Shown: in pieces, positions 17,293 through 25,696 of the stretch
How the letters are laid out: each line of letters starts with the position of its first letter
How positions within the stretch are numbered: position 1 is the stretch's first letter
DNA from: Firmicutes bacterium ADurb.Bin080
GTDB lineage: Bacteria; Bacillota; Clostridia; Christensenellales; DTU072
Direction of reading: 5' to 3'
DNA: 47,374 bases
NCBI GenBank assembly: GCA_002070965.1
Contig: MWEH01000183.1
Location: 1 to 47,374, forward strand
Translations under genes and position numbers: made by a program
Notes under the pieces: generated by a model
Told to the model about the DNA's origin: nothing
Databases searched by the model: none
The model's input: the letters and a program-made list of their open reading frames with translations, nothing else

Positions 17293-18363
17293 ATGAAAAG
17301 AGGTATTATCGTTTCTTTTTTAGTTATTGCTTTTGTCTTAACATCCTTTTCCCTTTCAGCATGTAAATCCGACGGAGAAGATTATTCTGATATAGAAGTC
17401 GCTCCGTATTTTGATGAGGATCTTCCAAGTGGAGTTCTTGAGTTTACTCATTTGGTGTTAGATTCTGAAAATTGTAATAGAATCATACCCCTTGGTGCAA
17501 TTAACCCCCCAGGTCATACATTCCCAACAGATCATATTTATCTTCTCCAACGAGCAAAAGATTTACCGGTCTATGCTCCGGCAAGTGGGAAAGTAATCTA
17601 TTTCCATGAACCCAGTGCATATGGAGACCGAGCAGTAAGAATTGGCGTTACGAATACTATGTCATACTATTTAGGCCATATTTTTCTCTCTCCAGAAATG
17701 AAAGTCGGTGATACTGTGGCAGCAGGACAGCAAATAGGAACAACCGGAAACACTTCTTGCGTAGATTTTGGGGTATTGAATAAAAATATTGACAATGGTT
17801 TTATCAATACGAAGCTTCCACTCACCACTATTTACGGGGATAAACCTCTTTCATATTTTATTGAACCACTGAGAACCCAATTATATAGCTTGGTAATACC
17901 CCCGGAGGCAGTTGGAAATCCTGCTTTTATCTATGATGAAGGAGTTACAGATGGTGTTTTCGCTCAAGATAAGGTCGGTTCTTTAAGTGGGAATTGGTTT
18001 GAAGAAGGAGCATTTGCGGAGGGTAAATACTTCGAATGGGAAGAAACTCTGGCTTTTTCATATGATGTTTATTATCCCAATCAAATAAGAATAGCGATTG
18101 GGAAAGATATCCCCTTTCCAAATTTAGCCGTAATAAATCAAGATAATCCCGTAAACCCTGGAGATGTAACTGTTGAATCAGGGATTGTCACATATTACTT
18201 ATACAATGCAAATAATACTTATGCCGGAGTTCCTACTGATATCCGAATAGGTTTAATGCTAGTTCAAATGTTAAGCGATACCCAAATCAGAGTAGAAATC
18301 TTTTGGGACACTGTAAGCGAAACCAAAGAGTTTACAGATTCATCCTGGTATTATCAAAGATAA
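17293..18363 (+). CDS. M23-like (LytM-fold) lipoprotein, probably catalytically dead
   Basis: The product has a lipoprotein signal ending in LSAC and then a domain resembling M23/LytM: DLPVYAPASGKVIYFHEP, YYLGHIFLSPEMKVGD and VAAGQQIGTTGNTS follow the lysostaphin beta-barrel order. Of the zinc ligands, the first His/Asp pair is displaced (HTFPTDH) and the usual HLHF block is replaced by VDFGVLN. Peptidoglycan cleavage is therefore unlikely and a binding or regulatory role is plausible. The C-terminal 150 residues are a separate beta-rich region without a known family. I prefer the ATG at 17293; an ATG at 17281 is directly against the GGAG at 17277-17280. Confidence 0.72.
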   Translation: MKRGIIVSFLVIAFVLTSFSLSACKSDGEDYSDIEVAPYFDEDLPSGVLEFTHLVLDSENCNRIIPLGAINPPGHTFPTDHIYLLQRAKDLPVYAPASGKVIYFHEPSAYGDRAVRIGVTNTMSYYLGHIFLSPEMKVGDTVAAGQQIGTTGNTSCVDFGVLNKNIDNGFINTKLPLTTIYGDKPLSYFIEPLRTQLYSLVIPPEAVGNPAFIYDEGVTDGVFAQDKVGSLSGNWFEEGAFAEGKYFEWEETLAFSYDVYYPNQIRIAIGKDIPFPNLAVINQDNPVNPGDVTVESGIVTYYLYNANNTYAGVPTDIRIGLMLVQMLSDTQIRVEIFWDTVSETKEFTDSSWYYQR

Positions 18364-18502
18364 CTGGACATAATGTATTAATATTTTTTGCCTTTTTTCT
18401 TATAGAATATAACCCTAAGCTAAGACAGATATATTCAAAAAACATTCTAATCTCCTAGACATGTAATCAGTTTTATCCCTCCTACAAAATATAGACAATT
18501 GT

Positions 18503-18551
18503 TGCGACAAAAATGGTACACTATTTTGTTGTATGTACTTTTTTTGTCGCA
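18503..18551. promoter_or_regulatory. 49-bp two-part dyad, likely operator of the AAA+ gene
   Basis: Outer arms TGCGACAAAAA (18503-18513) and TTTTTGTCGCA (18541-18551) and inner arms GTACA (18516-18520) and TGTAC (18534-18538) share one symmetry centre at 18527. The -10 box TATACT follows at 18562-18567, so a bound protein would cover the -35 region. The WYL regulator downstream is the obvious candidate. Confidence 0.6.
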
Positions 18552-18561
18552 GTTTTTATGA

Positions 18562-18592
18562 TATACTTGAGGCGATTAAAGAATAAGGAGGT
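18562..18592 (+). promoter_or_regulatory. -10 box and strong ribosome site of the AAA+ gene
   Basis: TATACT at 18562-18567 is followed by AAGGAGGT (18585-18592), six bases before the ATG at 18599. No good -35 hexamer is present because this position is inside the dyad. Confidence 0.5.
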
Positions 18593-18598
18593 ATTTTT

Positions 18599-20203
18599 AT
18601 GAGAATAACTGCAGAGGAGTTTGAAGAAAAGTTAAAGGAGAGAGAATTCTCATCCTGCAACCCCAAATTGTTGAAAAACCTGCTCACCGAACACGAAATT
18701 GTGGATTATATCAATAATAGTAATTTTTCCATACAGTGTAAGAATCAATTAATACAGTTTTTTAAAACAATAAATAAGTTGCAAAATGAAGGAAAACATA
18801 TAGAAAAATCATTGCTACTAATGGGGGATGAAAATTTATCACAAATAAAATTCGTAGTACAAAGCATTCTAGTAGAGGCAGAGGTAAGCAATAATATTCT
18901 TTATTGCGACGATGATCGGCGAAACCCATATGAACTATCATCTTTGCCCGTAAATGGCATAATCGAAGTAGGTATTAACCCAAGAGATTTTTCTATAAAA
19001 TATTCCGAGTATTTTTTTGAAAACTACTCCGATAATTTTATTATTTACAAAGGAACGAGAGATGACATTCTATTATTTCTTGATATGTCAAAAATCGTAT
19101 TTCCGTTTACCATAGATGACAACTTTTCAAGAGAAGAAAAGCTTAAACAAGCAAAAAAAATATGTCTTGAATATGGTTTTGTATTTATAAATGATAAACC
19201 TGATCATAACCTAGATTCTATAACCCTTTTTGGCTTAAGAAAACAATTATATTCCCTTATGTCAAATGCTTTGATGGAAGAAAAGGAAGATAAATCGATT
19301 AATCTATCTGAAATTATAGCTCTTTACGTTAATCGGCTTAAAAACCACAGGAGGTCTTTAGATGATGATTTTGAGGAAGATAGTGGACCTGAAATACCCC
19401 ATGAAGATATTTCAATGGATGATTTAATTGGTTTAGCTCAAGTAAAAAAACAAGTGAAAAGACTCTGTAATTTCTTTTCTCAAAAGAAAGATTTTATTCC
19501 TTCAAAACATATGTTCTTCACTGGAAACCCCGGAACGGGAAAAACAACAGTGGCAAGGTGTCTCCAACAGCTTTTTTATAAAAATGGTGTAATAAAGAAG
19601 AATGTTTTTATAGAAACTGACAAAGGGGGGCTTTGTGGCAAGTACGTGGGGCATACTGCGATAAAGACAAAGAAAATTTTTGAAAAAGCCCTTGGAGGTG
19701 TTCTATTTATTGATGAAGCTTATGCTCTGACTCAAAATACTGATGACAGAAAAATTGATTTTGGGCACGAAGCAATTTCGACTCTGCTTAAGTTAATGGA
19801 AGATAATAGAGATAATACTGTGGTGATAATGGCTGGATACTCTGATGAAATGAAAACCATGGTTTCCGCAAATCCGGGTCTAAAAAGCAGAGTTCAATTT
19901 TCTATAGATTTTCCTAATTATAACCCCGAAGAATTACTCGAAATAACCGAGCAAATTTTCAGTAACCACTCATACACATTAAATCCTGAGGCAAAAACAC
20001 GTATTCAGGCCATTTTAGAAAAGGCTACTAAGGAAAAAGATTTTTCAAATGGGAGATTTGCTCGCAATTTATGCGAACAACTAATGCTTATTCAAGCGGA
20101 AAGGACTAATGATAGTATAATTATGCCCGAAGATGTTGAAACATATTTGGCCGAACTGCCAAAAGAAATAGAAAAGCCGATTATTGGTTTTTCTGCTATA
20201 TAA
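18599..20203 (+). CDS. CbxX/CfxQ-type AAA+ ATPase (SpoVK-like) with a novel N-terminal domain
   Basis: Residues 275-534 form a CbxX/CfxQ AAA+ module: DLIGLAQVKKQVKRL, Walker A GNPGTGKTT (309-317), pore loop GGLCGKYVGHTA (343-353), Walker B VLFIDEAY (368-375), sensor MAGY (411-414) and Arg431 as arginine finger. The first 240 residues match no family I know. They include a region with alternating strands (KFVVQSILVEAEV, GIIEVGINPRDF) that could be an alpha/beta sensor domain. CbxX-type hexamers remodel partner proteins; in spores, Rubisco systems and type VII-like loci the target is encoded nearby, but none is obvious here. A WYL regulator gene follows after 181 bp. Confidence 0.82.
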   Translation: MRITAEEFEEKLKEREFSSCNPKLLKNLLTEHEIVDYINNSNFSIQCKNQLIQFFKTINKLQNEGKHIEKSLLLMGDENLSQIKFVVQSILVEAEVSNNILYCDDDRRNPYELSSLPVNGIIEVGINPRDFSIKYSEYFFENYSDNFIIYKGTRDDILLFLDMSKIVFPFTIDDNFSREEKLKQAKKICLEYGFVFINDKPDHNLDSITLFGLRKQLYSLMSNALMEEKEDKSINLSEIIALYVNRLKNHRRSLDDDFEEDSGPEIPHEDISMDDLIGLAQVKKQVKRLCNFFSQKKDFIPSKHMFFTGNPGTGKTTVARCLQQLFYKNGVIKKNVFIETDKGGLCGKYVGHTAIKTKKIFEKALGGVLFIDEAYALTQNTDDRKIDFGHEAISTLLKLMEDNRDNTVVIMAGYSDEMKTMVSANPGLKSRVQFSIDFPNYNPEELLEITEQIFSNHSYTLNPEAKTRIQAILEKATKEKDFSNGRFARNLCEQLMLIQAERTNDSIIMPEDVETYLAELPKEIEKPIIGFSAI

Positions 20204-20258
20204 TTAGCTTATTAAATGAATCGATTGTGAAACAAACAAAAAAATCTCTAGGATATTA

Positions 20259-20287
20259 TTTTCAAAGTATAAATGATACTATATTAT
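20259..20287 (+). promoter_or_regulatory. Promoter of the WYL regulator with a palindrome in the spacer
   Basis: TTTTCA (20259-20264) and TATTAT (20282-20287) are 17 bases apart. Between them AGTAT-AAATG-ATACT (20266-20280) is a perfect inverted repeat, a possible autoregulatory site. It differs from the 49-bp dyad before the AAA+ gene. Confidence 0.5.
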
Positions 20288-20384
20288 AAATAAGGATCGG
20301 AAAGAAAGATTACATTTCTTATTATCAACCGCCGTTTTACTAGCTAGGAGATTGGTTTAATTATCTTTAGAAAGGAGTTTATAA

Positions 20385-21386
20385 ATGGTAATAGAAGATA
20401 ATACCTCACCCAAAAAATTAATAATTCTCAGGATATTAGAAATACTTGAAAAATATTCTGATGGTGATCACAAATTAAAACATTCAGAAATCTTGCGAAT
20501 ACTAAAAAGAGAATATGGAATCGAGTGCGAAAGAAAGGCAATAGCCCGTAATATTTCCATTCTAGATAATGCTGGGTATGAAATACGCAGCGAGAGTTCG
20601 GGCGTATATCTTGTTGAAAGAAAATTTGACACAAGTGAAATTCGTTATTTGATAGATTCTGTTCTGTTTAATCAATATATCCCTTCAAATCAAGCAAAGG
20701 ATTTAATAGATAAGCTTAAACTTGAAGGGGGTATTAGTTTTAAGAATTTTAAAACGAACATTAAGAGTTTTGAAAACGAAAATCTTAGTGGGCAGAGTTA
20801 TTTTCCTAATATTGACTTTCTAAGCCTGGCTATTGAAAAAGGTGTTAAAGTGGAGTTTTATTATCTAGCATACAAAACAGATAAACGGCTCTACAATAAA
20901 AGTGATAAAAAGAATGTGGTAAACCCTTATCAATTACTGTTTAAGAACGGGAAATATTACCTAATGTGTAACTATGATCAACATCCTGATAGTATTACAT
21001 TCAACCGAATTGACAAGATTTCCGGCCTAAGACTACTTGAAAGTGAAAAAGTAAAACCACTTAATCAGATATCAGGATTTGAAAACGATTTTGATATTTC
21101 AAAACTATCCGCAAAATTGCCTTATCTTTTCTATTCAACACCTGAGAAAATTGAGTTTATTGCGGAAAGATTTCTTACTGATGAAATAATTGACCGTTTT
21201 GGGATTAATGAGGTCTCTTTCGTGGAGTATGATGAAAAGAATATAAAAGTATCTTTGGAGGCAAGCCCAGCAGCATTTCGGTTTTTTGCACGGCAGTTCG
21301 GCACATCTCTGAAAGTAATTTCCCCCATAACTCTTGTCGATATTATAAAGAAAGACATAGATGAAATGAGAAAGAAATATGAGTAA
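20385..21386 (+). CDS. WYL-domain transcription regulator (YafY/PafBC type)
   Basis: The 333-residue protein begins with a winged helix-turn-helix (KKLIILRILEILEKYSDGDH, then HSEILRILKREYGIECERKAI). A WYL domain follows with VEFYYLAY and NPYQLLFKNGKYYLMC, in which the WYL triad reads YYL (191-193). The C-terminal WCX-like part ends near 330. WYL domains bind small ligands or nucleic acid; such regulators often control phage defence and DNA-damage genes. AAAGGAG precedes the ATG. Its neighbour is the AAA+ ATPase gene, whose promoter carries the large dyad, which makes that gene the likely target (inference). Confidence 0.85.
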   Translation: MVIEDNTSPKKLIILRILEILEKYSDGDHKLKHSEILRILKREYGIECERKAIARNISILDNAGYEIRSESSGVYLVERKFDTSEIRYLIDSVLFNQYIPSNQAKDLIDKLKLEGGISFKNFKTNIKSFENENLSGQSYFPNIDFLSLAIEKGVKVEFYYLAYKTDKRLYNKSDKKNVVNPYQLLFKNGKYYLMCNYDQHPDSITFNRIDKISGLRLLESEKVKPLNQISGFENDFDISKLSAKLPYLFYSTPEKIEFIAERFLTDEIIDRFGINEVSFVEYDEKNIKVSLEASPAAFRFFARQFGTSLKVISPITLVDIIKKDIDEMRKKYE

Positions 21387-21488
21387 TAGGTAACTTATTT
21401 TCTTAGTTAAGAATCCCTTCCTTATATTTAATAATCTACTTAAATGTAAATTGCTCAGTAAAAACTGTGGTATTAACCTTATTCGGCT

Positions 21489-22883
21489 TTACTCTTTAAG
21501 CCCAAAATATTTATTTGCATTTGAGTAGCAAATGTTGCTTATTGTCTCCCCGATCAAACCTAAGTCTTCTGTTATTTCTCCATTTTTAACTAGATTACCA
21601 AAGTAATTGCAAATTATTCGTCTGAAATAATGATGGCGAGGGTAGGACAAAAAGGACCTACTGTCAGTTAGCATTCCAATAAAAGCTCCTATGTGAGAGA
21701 CAGAAGAAAGATCGGATAAGTGTTTTTCCATCCCTGACTTATTGTCTAAAAACCACCAGGCAGCGCCATATTGGATTTTCCCTACTGAAGAAGCGTCCTG
21801 AAAACATCCGGCAAGAGAAGCTAATTCCAGATTCATTTTAGGGTTCAGATTAAACAAAATGACTTTTGGAAGGGAATTTTCACAGTTTAGTCCATCAAGT
21901 AATTTTGATAGATTTGATGTGGAATCTGCATCAGAAATACTGTCAAAACCGGTGTCTAGCCCTAGTTTATCCAGCATTATAGAGTTATTATTGCGCATAG
22001 CCCCTATATGTATTTCAGTTACAATGTTGTATTTTGCATAGAGTTTTAATAGGAAATATGTCATATATCCTTTAAATGTATCTGCTTCCCCTAAGTTCAA
22101 CACATTATTTCTTAATAATTTTGAAAAAACTTTTTCGGCTTCTTCTCTACTACTTATTGGCAAAGCCTTCTCGAGGGCTATATCGGCAGCCCTACACCCT
22201 ACTGATACAAACTCCTTCAACCTATCTTCAAGTATGTTCTCGAGATCTGACAAAGAAGAGAGATACCTGCCATTGACTTCCAGTTTTTTAAGGTTCTCCA
22301 GATAAGTCTTCGCTTCGATATTCATTACTTTATCTGCCCGAAACGCAGGGAGAACGGAAAATTCCGAAAACTTGCTTTTAAGCTTTATGAATGTTGATAA
22401 GTCATCAAAAACCTCATTGGTGGTGAATATATATTTCACCTTTGATTTTTTTATTATGTCAGAGGGTTTAATATGGTTTTGCTTAATATATTTATTGCAG
22501 TGATTCCAAATGTATTCTGCATTTTTTTCATTAATCTCTTTATCGCAGTCAAAGTACTCTTCAAGCTCCATTTGAGACCAATGATATAGAGGGTTTCCGA
22601 AGGCTGAAGCAACTGTTTTACAATAAGTAATGAATTTTTCTTTGTCGCTTTTATTGCCGGTAATATATTGTTCATCGATTCCAAAATTTCTCATCAAACG
22701 CCATTTATAATGATCGCCCTTAAGCCATACCGAATATATGCTGTCAAACTCTTTATCTGCAAGAAGTTCCTTTTCAGACAAGTGGCAGTGATAATCAAAT
22801 ATAGGCATATCTTTTGCATATTCGAAATACAGTTTTTCGGCCACTTTATTTGTTAATAAAAAATTGTCTTTTATATAACTCAT
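21489..22883 (-). CDS. uxaC: Glucuronate/galacturonate isomerase
   Basis: The 464-residue product matches UxaC over its whole length: FDYHCHLSEKE near the start with the metal-binding His32/His34, then NPLYHWSQMELEEYF, TEIHIGAMRNNN and a GKIQYGAAWWFLD block. It interconverts D-galacturonate and D-tagaturonate (and D-glucuronate and D-fructuronate), the entry step of hexuronate breakdown. It overlaps the UxaB-UxaA fusion gene by 4 bases (ATGA), with GGAG ahead of its start inside that gene, so the three enzyme activities are made from one message. The 100-bp region downstream shows no terminator. Confidence 0.93.
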   Translation of the reverse strand: MSYIKDNFLLTNKVAEKLYFEYAKDMPIFDYHCHLSEKELLADKEFDSIYSVWLKGDHYKWRLMRNFGIDEQYITGNKSDKEKFITYCKTVASAFGNPLYHWSQMELEEYFDCDKEINEKNAEYIWNHCNKYIKQNHIKPSDIIKKSKVKYIFTTNEVFDDLSTFIKLKSKFSEFSVLPAFRADKVMNIEAKTYLENLKKLEVNGRYLSSLSDLENILEDRLKEFVSVGCRAADIALEKALPISSREEAEKVFSKLLRNNVLNLGEADTFKGYMTYFLLKLYAKYNIVTEIHIGAMRNNNSIMLDKLGLDTGFDSISDADSTSNLSKLLDGLNCENSLPKVILFNLNPKMNLELASLAGCFQDASSVGKIQYGAAWWFLDNKSGMEKHLSDLSSVSHIGAFIGMLTDSRSFLSYPRHHYFRRIICNYFGNLVKNGEITEDLGLIGETISNICYSNANKYFGLKE

Positions 22884-25648
22884 AATGTTACTCCTGTTTT
22901 ATAAAATGCTATTTCAGCATATTTTTCACTCTTACAAAGATATTTTCCGTTAATAGTATCTAAAATAAGTTCATACAGACCATCCTCACTATCAGAATAG
23001 GCACAATGATCTATCCAGTCCGTTTTCCACGCAGTTAGATTCCAATTGGAGGATATTTTCAGGGTGGGTACGCATGAGGAAAATGGGGTACCTCTACCTG
23101 TTGTAAACAGAATCAACTGGCACCCAGCTGCAGCCAGTGCAGTCGAAGCGATCAAGTCATTACCAGGGGCAGAAAGAACACTTAAGCCCTGTTTTTCCCT
23201 AATATCCCCATACTTGAGTACATCAACTATAGGAAAGCTTCCCCCTTTTAAAATACACCCAAGGGATTTTTCTTCAAGAGTAGTAATCCCTCCCTCTTTA
23301 TTTCCCGGGCTGGGATTTTCATATATTGGCATACCGCATGCGCGGTAATTATTCTTATACTCTTCAATCAATGCTAAAAGTCTATCTGCGACTTCCTTGC
23401 TTATACACTTATTCACTACCCTTTGCTCGGCACCGAACATCTCGGGAATCTCTGTAAGTATTGCGCTTCCTCCGTTTTCAATGATCCTGTCGGATATTTC
23501 GCCAACACACGGGTTTGCAGTTATACCTGAAAGACCATCGCTCCCCCCACATTTAAGCCCCACTGTCAGCGCAGAAAACGGAAATTCTCTTCTTTCCATC
23601 TTTTCTAACTTGATAAGAAATGATTTTATTAATTCTGTCCCATGGTCTATTTCATCTAAGACATCTTGAGCGTTGAAAAAAGCAAATTGTCCCTTATTGT
23701 ACGGTTCAAGCTCATTTATAATCCCTTGAAGGGTATTATTCTCGCATCCCAGCCCCACAAATAGGGTATATGCTGCATTAGGATTTCTCGCAAGTGAGCA
23801 TAATAATTTCCTGATGTTTGTACTATCTTCTCCAAGCTGGCTGCATCCGAACTGGTGTGTGAGAGCGAAGATTCCGTCTGCCCTTCCTTCGTTAATTTGA
23901 TTTCCGATTTTTTCCAGTTCCTTGCATATCCCATTTACACACCCAACCGTGGGGATAATGTAAATATACTTTCTAATCCCAGCACCGTTGGCATTCGGGT
24001 AACCGAGAAAAGAGGAGTTTTCTTTTACAAGGTTAGTATTTTCTTCCTTCTCATAAATTATAGGCTTTATTTCATCCAGACAGGTAACCATGTTATGAGT
24101 GTGTATCCATTCCTCCTCTTTGATATCCTTTGTGGCTTTACCTATCTCTGCGCCATACTTAATGATGGAATCTCCTTTCTTAATGTCACAACGTGCGATT
24201 TTATGCCCTGTGGATACTAATCCTTTTTCCAAAGAAATCAATACATTATCCTTTGGGTTTATCAAGGTATTTTTCATAAGTGGTAACCCACCTCCTTCGA
24301 ATAGAGAAATGTATTTTTCTACAGTTTCGTACAGGTTGTCCATCCCATTAAGATCAATACCCCATATCTTTTCAGAAAGAAACTCCTTTAATGTTCCTCC
24401 ATTCATGAAAAACTCCAGGTAAGTCGGATCATCTCTTAGCTCATGTTCATAAAAAAAACAAGTGTGAAAAAAGAATCCTTCCCCATTCTTATATAGAGAC
24501 TTGTAGGTATATATAAGATACGAAAAACCTAAAGTGAGGTTCTTTGGAATTTTACCAAACTTGTTGTAATAATCGATGAATGTGGGCAGAACTCTTGCCT
24601 TCCACTTTGAAATACTGTTCAAAGATATTGATATCAACTTATGATTTAAGAATTCGTTTTGTAATCTGATAATAGTATTAAAAGCATAGCACCTATTTGA
24701 TGCAGAGTCTCCCTCTACAAACGGTAAAATTTCAAATTTTAGGGTATCCATTACGAACGACAATATATCTATGTTTTCCATTGCTTTGCTGACAGTTTCC
24801 AATTCGTTCCATAATGCGGCGAAAACCATGTTAGTATGGCTTCCGTTAAGAATTCTTACCTTGCGTTTTTTATATATTTCGATGTCTTCAACAATCTCCA
24901 CATCAATTCCATTGTTCCCCTGAACAATATAGTCCGAAATATTACCTTTGTTTTCAATAACCCATAATCCAAAGGGTTCCGAAACGGTAAGCAGTTCATC
25001 ATAATCCTCTTGATTCAGTAATCCTTGATAATATTCCTCCATATCTTCAGGCGGATACCCCGATACTATACGGTCAACAAGTGTATTACAGAAATAATTC
25101 TTTTCTTCATTCCAAATATGGAAATCCTCCGGGAGATTCCAGAGTTTAATATAACTATTCACACACTCTTTCAGCCGATCTGCGTTTTTCTCAATCAGCT
25201 CAACAGGTAATATGTATACTCCATCCTTTCCGGCTAAGAACCGATTGTATAAAAAAACAGTTAATTTCGCAGGGTAGGAGCTGTTTTTTAAGTCGTCCTC
25301 TCTATCTTTTTCGCTGAAATATATCCCGGCCTCAGTAGTGTTAGAAATAACGAGTTTAAGATCATTGTCCTTAGCCAGCCGTTCAAAAGATTGTTTGTCA
25401 TAATACGGAAAAGCCTCTTTTACAACTGTGATTTTCCGGGCTTCTTCGATCGTACCCCCATCATGTACCCCAGTAAAAACAATATGATAAATGTTGTTCT
25501 GTTTAATAAACTTATCTAAGTTACCCCTTTCACCAGGCTTAATTATACTGACAGAGTAATCTCCGCCTTTCTCATTTAAAATATCAAAATAATGGTCTGC
25601 AAAAGCTCTGAGAAAATTCCCCTCTCCAAATTGTGCTACCTTTATCAT
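22880..25648 (-). CDS. Fused tagaturonate reductase - altronate dehydratase (UxaB-UxaA)
   Basis: One 922-residue frame contains two enzymes. Residues 1-455 are a UxaB/mannitol-dehydrogenase-type reductase (VAQFGEGNFLRAF nucleotide site, KVRILNGSHT substrate block) that reduces tagaturonate to D-altronate. Residues about 457-922 are altronate dehydratase UxaA: an N-terminal SAF domain (HKIARCDIKKGDSIIKYG, EWIHTHNM) and the GD_AH domain (TVGCVNGICKEL, THQFGCSQLGED, LKCGGSDGLSGITANP) making 2-keto-3-deoxygluconate. Both halves look complete and all hallmark residues are present. In E. coli these are separate genes. GGGAGAG precedes the ATG. KDG kinase and aldolase are not in the window. Confidence 0.9.
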   Translation of the reverse strand: MIKVAQFGEGNFLRAFADHYFDILNEKGGDYSVSIIKPGERGNLDKFIKQNNIYHIVFTGVHDGGTIEEARKITVVKEAFPYYDKQSFERLAKDNDLKLVISNTTEAGIYFSEKDREDDLKNSSYPAKLTVFLYNRFLAGKDGVYILPVELIEKNADRLKECVNSYIKLWNLPEDFHIWNEEKNYFCNTLVDRIVSGYPPEDMEEYYQGLLNQEDYDELLTVSEPFGLWVIENKGNISDYIVQGNNGIDVEIVEDIEIYKKRKVRILNGSHTNMVFAALWNELETVSKAMENIDILSFVMDTLKFEILPFVEGDSASNRCYAFNTIIRLQNEFLNHKLISISLNSISKWKARVLPTFIDYYNKFGKIPKNLTLGFSYLIYTYKSLYKNGEGFFFHTCFFYEHELRDDPTYLEFFMNGGTLKEFLSEKIWGIDLNGMDNLYETVEKYISLFEGGGLPLMKNTLINPKDNVLISLEKGLVSTGHKIARCDIKKGDSIIKYGAEIGKATKDIKEEEWIHTHNMVTCLDEIKPIIYEKEENTNLVKENSSFLGYPNANGAGIRKYIYIIPTVGCVNGICKELEKIGNQINEGRADGIFALTHQFGCSQLGEDSTNIRKLLCSLARNPNAAYTLFVGLGCENNTLQGIINELEPYNKGQFAFFNAQDVLDEIDHGTELIKSFLIKLEKMERREFPFSALTVGLKCGGSDGLSGITANPCVGEISDRIIENGGSAILTEIPEMFGAEQRVVNKCISKEVADRLLALIEEYKNNYRACGMPIYENPSPGNKEGGITTLEEKSLGCILKGGSFPIVDVLKYGDIREKQGLSVLSAPGNDLIASTALAAAGCQLILFTTGRGTPFSSCVPTLKISSNWNLTAWKTDWIDHCAYSDSEDGLYELILDTINGKYLCKSEKYAEIAFYKTGVTL

Positions 25649-25696
25649 TTGTCTCTCCCGTTAAAAAATGTCATCTATTGTCAAATGATGAACATT

